Positions 52,837-57,607 of a stretch of 57,607 bases of DNA are shown piece after piece. Source of the DNA: Microbacterium sp. Its GTDB lineage: Bacteria; Actinomycetota; Actinomycetes; Actinomycetales; Microbacteriaceae. The stretch is taken from assembly GCA_003524435.1 (NCBI GenBank), contig DQHP01000103.1, forward strand, positions 1-57,607, written 5' to 3'. The notes below the pieces were generated by a model. It ran no database searches. It was not told the origin of the DNA and was given only the letters and a program-made list of their open reading frames with translations. A program made the translations under genes and the position numbers. Within the stretch, counting starts at the first letter, position 1, and each line of letters opens with the position of its first letter.

Positions 52837-54582
52837 TTACTTTGCCTCTCCGCTCGCACCGGCGAGTGCTGGTTCAGGTGCCGCGACGGGATGCTCTGCA
52901 GCCTCGGGATGATTCAGATCGAATGCCGGACGCTCACTACGGATGCGCGGGATCGATGTGAAGTTGTGGCGCGGCGGCGGGCAACTGGTTGCCCACTCGA
53001 GCGAGCCACCGAAGCCCCAGGGGTCATTGACCATGACACGAGGCGCCTTGCGTGCGGTGATCCACACGTTCAGGAAGAACGGCAACATGGATCCACCAAG
53101 GATGATGGCACCGATCGTGGAAACCTGGTTACCCCACATCCAGCCGTCCGCTGCCGAGTAGTCCGCGTAGCGACGCACCATGCCATCAACACCCAGCCAG
53201 TGCTGGATCAGGAAGGTCATGTGGAAGCCGATGAACAGCATCCAGAAGTGCACGTAGCCCAGACGCTCGTTGAGCATACGGCCCGTCCACTTTGGCCACC
53301 AGAAATAGAATCCGGCGAACATCGCGAATACCACGGTACCGAAGACCACGTAGTGGAAGTGGGCGACGACGAAGTACGTGTCGCTGATGTGGAAGTCCAG
53401 CGGCGGCGACGCGAGGATGACACCGGTCAGACCACCGAAGACGAACGATACAAGGAAGCCCAAAGCGAAGACCATCGGCGTCTCGAACGTCACCGATCCT
53501 CGCCAGAGCGTTCCGATCCAGTTGAAGATCTTCACGCCTGTCGGCACAGCGATGAGCATTGTCATCAGGGCGAAGAACGGTAGCAACACGCCGCCAGTGA
53601 CATACATGTGGTGAGCCCACACCGAGACCGACAGCGCGGCGATCGCGATCGTCGCATAGATCAGGGTTTTGTAGCCGAAGATCGGCTTGCGACTGAACAC
53701 CGGGAAGATTTCCGAGACGATACCGAAGAACGGCAACGCAATGATGTACACCTCTGGGTGACCGAAGAACCAGAACAAGTGCTGCCACAACAACACACCG
53801 CCATTGGCGGGGTCGTAGACGTGAGCACCGAGGATACGGTCGGCAGCAGCAGCGAAGATCGCGGCGGCCAGCACAGGGAATGCCATCAGGATCAGGAGGC
53901 TGGTGATCAGCGTGTTCCACGAGAAGATCGACATGCGCCACATTGTCAGCCCCGGAGCGCGCATCGTAATAACCGTGGTGATGAAGTTCACGGCACCAAG
54001 AATCGTTCCGAAACCGGACATACCCAGCCCCAGCATCCACAGGTTTCCACCTGCACCAGGCGAGAACGTGGCATTCGCAAGCGGTTGATAGGCAAACCAA
54101 CCGAACGAGGCCGCACCCTGGGGTGTGAGGAATCCTGCGATCGCCATGATCGAGCCGAAGGTGAACAGCCAGAAGGCGAATGCGTTCAGACGGGGGAACG
54201 CCACATCTGGTGCGCCCAGCTGAAGCGGCAGAATCGCGTTAGCGAAGCCAGCGAACAGCGGCGTTGCAAACACCAGCAGCATGATCGTGCCGTGCATGGT
54301 GAACAGCTGGTTGTACTGCTCCTTGGTAGGAACGATCTGCATTCCGGGAGCGAAAAGCTCTGCGCGGATGACGAGAGCCATCACACCGCCGAGGAGGAAG
54401 AACAACACCGAGGCGATCAGATACATGTACCCGATGGTCTTGTGGTCAGTGGAGGTGATCCACTTGACGACGATGTTGCCCTTTTGCTCAGTGCGTGAGG
54501 AGCTCATCAAAGCCGCCTGACGTGCCGGAGTAGCAGAGGGTCGAGCGCCTTGTGCGTCGCCTGGATTAGTTGTGGTCGACAT
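52837..54582 (-). CDS. ctaD: Cytochrome c oxidase subunit I
   Basis: Catalytic heme-copper subunit, 581 residues, 12 helices. It has the low-spin heme His in TMHGTIMLL, the copper/Tyr site WQHLFWFFGHPEVYIIALPFFG, the HHMYVTG pair, and the heme a3/a His pair in VVAHFHYVVFGTVVF. Second gene of ctaC-ctaD-ctaF. Confidence 0.97.
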   Translation of the reverse strand: MSTTTNPGDAQGARPSATPARQAALMSSSRTEQKGNIVVKWITSTDHKTIGYMYLIASVLFFLLGGVMALVIRAELFAPGMQIVPTKEQYNQLFTMHGTIMLLVFATPLFAGFANAILPLQLGAPDVAFPRLNAFAFWLFTFGSIMAIAGFLTPQGAASFGWFAYQPLANATFSPGAGGNLWMLGLGMSGFGTILGAVNFITTVITMRAPGLTMWRMSIFSWNTLITSLLILMAFPVLAAAIFAAAADRILGAHVYDPANGGVLLWQHLFWFFGHPEVYIIALPFFGIVSEIFPVFSRKPIFGYKTLIYATIAIAALSVSVWAHHMYVTGGVLLPFFALMTMLIAVPTGVKIFNWIGTLWRGSVTFETPMVFALGFLVSFVFGGLTGVILASPPLDFHISDTYFVVAHFHYVVFGTVVFAMFAGFYFWWPKWTGRMLNERLGYVHFWMLFIGFHMTFLIQHWLGVDGMVRRYADYSAADGWMWGNQVSTIGAIILGGSMLPFFLNVWITARKAPRVMVNDPWGFGGSLEWATSCPPPRHNFTSIPRIRSERPAFDLNHPEAAEHPVAAPEPALAGASGEAK

Positions 54583-54587
54583 GAGGA

Positions 54588-55499
54588 TTACTCTCCCTCT
54601 TCCTCGGAGTCAGTCCCGGTTTGGGCGCCGGTTCCCGGGAAGTTACCGAGACGGTCGTAAGCGTCATTGATGTCGCCCGTGTTGCCCTCGTCGCGAAGCG
54701 ACTCGATATATGCGTCGTACTCGTCCTGCTCAACAACCTTGACGTTGAAGAGCATCATCGAGTGATACTCACCGCAGAGCTCGGCGCACTTGCCGGCGTA
54801 CTCGCCAACACGTGTCGGGATGAAGGACCAAGAATTGTCCTTCCCGATGTACATGTCTTTCTTATAAAGGAAGTCGATGATCCAGAACGAGTGGATAACG
54901 TCACGAGACTGAAGGCTGATGTGCACCTTCTGGTCAACCGGGAGCACCAGCGTGGGAAGCTCTTCGACGTCGACGTTGCCCTCGGCGTCTGGCTGAGCCT
55001 GAATGCCCATCGTCCAGACGGAATCCGACTGGTCTTCGGCTTCGCCGCCGTACATGAAGTCGAACGCCCACTGCTTGCCGATCGCAGTGATCTCGACATC
55101 GGCGTCATCGCCCCACTGCGTCTCGATGTCTGCCTGATCACGCGCAGTGAAGAAGAACATCGCCATGACGAGGATCAGCGGAATAACCGTGTAGAAGATC
55201 TCAATCGGCATGTTGTACCGCATCTGCACGGGCAGGCCAGTCTGGCCTTTACGGCGACGGTAGGCGACAGCAGCCCATCCCATCAGGCCCCAGGTGATGA
55301 GGCCGACGATGAGCAACACGATCCAGGAGTTAACCCAGAGGCTTCCGACTCGCTCGGTCTGGTTCGTAGCGGCAGTGCCGTCTTCTACAAAGCCTGGGAG
55401 GAATCCGTGGAGCTGGGTGGGAGTACATCCCGCCAGGGCCACGACTGCCGCAATTCCTAGCGGAATGGCGGCCCAACGAAGGCGGCGTTTCGAGGGCAC
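54588..55499 (-). CDS. ctaC: Cytochrome c oxidase subunit II
   Basis: Electron-entry subunit, 303 residues. A lipobox LAGC ends the signal region; two membrane helices follow (SWIVLLIVGLITWGLMGW and EIFYTVIPLILVMAMFFF), and the CuA site is DVIHSFWI plus CAELCGEYHSMM. GTG at 55499 with AAAGGTG upstream. A possible iron box overlaps its -10 (55534-55552). Confidence 0.96.
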   Translation of the reverse strand: MPSKRRLRWAAIPLGIAAVVALAGCTPTQLHGFLPGFVEDGTAATNQTERVGSLWVNSWIVLLIVGLITWGLMGWAAVAYRRRKGQTGLPVQMRYNMPIEIFYTVIPLILVMAMFFFTARDQADIETQWGDDADVEITAIGKQWAFDFMYGGEAEDQSDSVWTMGIQAQPDAEGNVDVEELPTLVLPVDQKVHISLQSRDVIHSFWIIDFLYKKDMYIGKDNSWSFIPTRVGEYAGKCAELCGEYHSMMLFNVKVVEQDEYDAYIESLRDEGNTGDINDAYDRLGNFPGTGAQTGTDSEEEGE

Positions 55500-55533
55500 G
55501 ATGCACCTTTCAAGATGACGGATAAGGCACAAC

Positions 55534-55552
55534 CCAGTCTAGGGCAACCTCA
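55534..55552 (-). promoter_or_regulatory. ctaC promoter with candidate iron-box
   Basis: Read on the minus strand, TGAGGTTGCCCTAGACTGG matches the DtxR/IdeR consensus at 12 of 19 positions by eye, and TAGACT within it (55541-55536) is a good -10 for ctaC. A repressor here would block the promoter. It pairs with the similar element upstream of ctaE. Confidence 0.4.
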
Positions 55553-55595
55553 CACCTGATTCACGCCAACCACGCAGGTTCGGCAGCGGCAAGAC

Positions 55596-55958
55596 TCAGT
55601 GGAAGCTGTCTCCACAGGCGCAGCTTCCGCCAGCGTTCGGGTTGTCGATCGTGAACCCCTGCTCGGAAATCGTGTCTTTGAAGTCGATGGATGCACCGTC
55701 AAGGTACGGCACGCTCATGTTGTCGACGATGACCTCGACGCCTTCGAATTCAACGGTTTCGTCACCGTCGAGGAAGCGCTCGTCGAAGTAAAGCTGGTAA
55801 ATCAGTCCCGAGCATCCTCCGGGCTGAACAGCAACGCGCAGACGCAAGTCATCGCGCCCCTCCTGCTCAAGAAGGTTCTTCACCTTCGTGGCTGCCGCGG
55901 CAGTGATCTTGACTCCGTGCGCGGTCGTAGTTTCCGTGGTCAATGTGGTGTCGCTCAT
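55596..55958 (-). CDS. erpA: A-type iron-sulfur cluster carrier (ErpA/IscA/HesB)
   Basis: Delivers Fe-S clusters to target proteins; 120 residues. The three cluster cysteines are present: PGGCSGL, and CAC in GGSCACGDSF at the end. GAGGAGC precedes the ATG. It is on the same strand upstream of ctaC, 96 bases away. A TAGAAT at 56009-56004 is its probable -10. The ErpA name is by similarity; IscA or SufA are alternatives. Confidence 0.9.
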   Translation of the reverse strand: MSDTTLTTETTTAHGVKITAAAATKVKNLLEQEGRDDLRLRVAVQPGGCSGLIYQLYFDERFLDGDETVEFEGVEVIVDNMSVPYLDGASIDFKDTISEQGFTIDNPNAGGSCACGDSFH

Positions 55959-56055
55959 GTCGCTCCTCGTGACGGGCCGCGCGGGCAGGCGGCGGTTGTT
56001 CTGATTCTACCTTCGGGTACGCGAAAGGGCGCTGTTCACGAGTTCTGAACGCAAA

Positions 56056-57465
56056 TCACAGCGTGATCGTGTTCATTCGGGCCAGCATGAGCGCTTCAGT
56101 CGCGACAGCGTGACGGAAGGTATCCAAGTGCAACGACTCGTTCGGGCTGTGCGCACGGGAGTGTGGGTCTTCTACCCCGGTGACGAGAATCTGTGCCGCG
56201 GGGAACTCCCTGACCAAATCAGCAATGAAGGGAATAGAACCGCCGACACCGAGGTCGACGGGATCTGCTCCATATCCATCTGCCATAGCCTGGCGCGTAA
56301 GCGCGACAGCCCAGCCACTGGTGTCGACGAGGAAACCGTCGCCGAGGTCAACATCAGAAAAGGTCAGCTCGGCGCCAAATGGCGCATGCGCCCGCAGATG
56401 CTCCTCAAGCGCCTGATAGGCGTCTTCACCAGACTGGCCCGGCGCGACACGTGCACTGATCACGACGGTTGCTTCTGGCAGCAAGGTATTGGATGCTGCA
56501 GCCACGCTCGTTGAGTCAATACCGATGATGCTGACCGCCGGCTTATTCCAAATACGGCTCAAGATGCTGTCACGCCCGACGGGCGACACTCCCGGCAGAA
56601 GCCCTGTCTCCTCACGCAGCGTCTCTTCGGAGTACTCGGGGGTCGCAGCATCCCGCTGGGCCAACCCCTCGACGGCGACTGCACCGTCATCGTCCCAGAG
56701 TGTGGAGAGCAACCTGACGGTTGCCATCATTGCGTCCGGCACCGCTCCCCCGAACATCCCAGAGTGCGACGCGTGATCAAGTGTGCGCACCTTGAGCGTG
56801 AACCGTGCATTCCCGCGCAGCGAGACAGTGAGTCCTGGTGTTGTTGAGTCCCAGTTTCCGGAATCCGCGACGACGATTGCGTCGGCGCGGAGGGCATCGG
56901 CATTGTCGCTGAGGAACTGGGCGAACGAGCGGGAACCGTATTCTTCTTCGCCCTCGATGAACATTGAGACGCCGAGTTCGAGGTCATCACCGAGGACCTC
57001 CGCCACAGCGCGCAGCGAAGCGATGTGCGCCATGATCCCGGCCTTATCGTCTGCCGCGCCACGGCCATAGAGCCGACCGTCTCGCACAGTGGGCTCGAAC
57101 GGAGGGGTTTCCCACAGCTCGTCAGATCCTGGAGGCTGCACGTCGTGGTGGGCGTAGAGCAGGATGGTCGGCTTGCCATTTCGTGCTGCCCGCGTCGCGA
57201 GCACTGCAGGCTGACCGAACTCGTCTGTCCCTGGAATCGCAGCTCTCAGCACTCGGACATCGTCAAAAACACCGGTGTCCTTCGCAAGGCCGGCCACTCT
57301 CTCGGCGCTGCGCTCTAGTTGCGTCTGATCAAATGACGGCCAGGCCATGCCTGGAATCCTCACGAGATCGCCGAGATCGGACAGCGCTGACGGGATACCG
57401 ATCGCCACGGCTTCGCGCACAGCGGATTCAACGACGGGGTCTGCATTGGGCAGCAATGAAGTCAT
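56056..57465 (-). CDS. M20 family dipeptidase
   Basis: Zinc peptidase of 469 residues. Metal and catalytic residues lie in LLYAHHDVQPPG (His, Asp), GRGAADDKAGIM (bridging Asp), SMFIEGEEEYGS (Glu-Glu) and ADSGNW; the lid domain follows (RGNARFTLKVRTLDHASHSG) and the last ligand His is in EDPHSRAHSPNESL. Likely a carnosinase/PepV-type dipeptidase. TAAGAT ends seven bases before the ATG. Confidence 0.93.
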   Translation of the reverse strand: MTSLLPNADPVVESAVREAVAIGIPSALSDLGDLVRIPGMAWPSFDQTQLERSAERVAGLAKDTGVFDDVRVLRAAIPGTDEFGQPAVLATRAARNGKPTILLYAHHDVQPPGSDELWETPPFEPTVRDGRLYGRGAADDKAGIMAHIASLRAVAEVLGDDLELGVSMFIEGEEEYGSRSFAQFLSDNADALRADAIVVADSGNWDSTTPGLTVSLRGNARFTLKVRTLDHASHSGMFGGAVPDAMMATVRLLSTLWDDDGAVAVEGLAQRDAATPEYSEETLREETGLLPGVSPVGRDSILSRIWNKPAVSIIGIDSTSVAAASNTLLPEATVVISARVAPGQSGEDAYQALEEHLRAHAPFGAELTFSDVDLGDGFLVDTSGWAVALTRQAMADGYGADPVDLGVGGSIPFIADLVREFPAAQILVTGVEDPHSRAHSPNESLHLDTFRHAVATEALMLARMNTITL

Positions 57466-57511
57466 GCGAGTAATCTTAAGGCTGAACCCTGATTTCTATT
57501 CGAGGAGCCCC

Positions 57512-57607
57512 GTGGCCACTTCCACCCCATCGACGAACGACGACTCCGCCGAGACGCCGGCCGCCGGCAAGGGACGCGCGACGCCGACTCGCGCCCAGCA
57601 AGAGGCT
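57512..57607 (+). CDS. N-terminus of a DUF3043-like protein (3' end outside window)
   Basis: 32 codons from a GTG with GAGGAG upstream, running to the window edge. GKGRATPTRAQQEA resembles the KGRPTPTR motif at the start of actinobacterial DUF3043 membrane proteins. Divergent from the dipeptidase gene. Only the start is visible, so the call is tentative. Confidence 0.6.
   Translation, partial: MATSTPSTNDDSAETPAAGKGRATPTRAQQEA

Noticed and set aside
53186..54498. Two long frames over ctaD, one in another frame of the same strand and one antisense
   Set aside because: Both are shadows of the intact oxidase gene, with no domain of their own.

Overview
The window is a gene-dense, high-GC stretch of an actinobacterial chromosome, most likely Microbacteriaceae and close to Microbacterium. 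The evidence is rbpA, whiA, a clpP1-clpP2 pair, the actinobacterial three-gene qcrCAB bc1 complex with ctaCDEF, a DUF3043-like start at the right edge, and many genes that start right behind a -10 hexamer. It is mostly chromosomal core, with one accessory-looking locus (about 18.7-22.9 kb) and one deletion scar (about 34.4-34.9 kb).

Layout. 1-2310: end of a peptide-type ABC importer operon (permease, cut by the window edge, and solute-binding lipoprotein). 2480-9572: valS and a small coupled gene, an HTH regulator with a small coupled partner and a palindromic operator, an M3 oligopeptidase with a coupled methyltransferase, and a Nudix hydrolase. 9580-18387: protein quality control (clpX, clpP1, clpP2, tig) interrupted by a deoxyribose-phosphate operon (SorC-type regulator, deoC, aldehyde dehydrogenase, and a dehydrogenase-like protein without an active site). 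18450-18704: tRNA-Pro and tRNA-Gly. 18725-22913: a membrane-anchored HExxH protein, then a SipW-type secretion locus with three exported proteins and a signal peptidase fused to an LPXTG-type surface domain. 22924-27367: rbpA, secG, tpiA, pgk, gap and sodA. 27506-38126: whiA, rapZ, uvrC, uvrA, the scar with two broken genes, an OhrR-like regulator, two small genes and uvrB. 38230-46775: DUF4126 protein, MFS transporter, coaE, rpsA, a lipoprotein/PKD-like pair, a 5'-3' exonuclease, a PHP hydrolase and trpD. 46957-55958: aerobic respiration (ctaE-qcrCAB, RidA, rhodanese, then ctaF, ctaD, ctaC and erpA). 56056-57607: an M20 dipeptidase and the start of a divergent gene.

How the parts work together. 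Glycolytic genes sit with the secretion subunit secG and the polymerase factor rbpA; DNA repair genes uvrA, uvrC and uvrB lie near each other; the respiratory chain is split into two operons, each with a TTAGG-like possible iron box in front. The most interesting material is the SipW locus with its unusual peptidase-sorting-signal fusion, a split ALDH16-like pair behind deoC, a recurrent TANNNT-N6/7-start codon arrangement that predicts leaderless mRNAs for about a dozen genes, and the deletion scar. No CRISPR array, insertion sequence, integrase or phage gene was seen. All calls come from reading the sequence; no database search was run.
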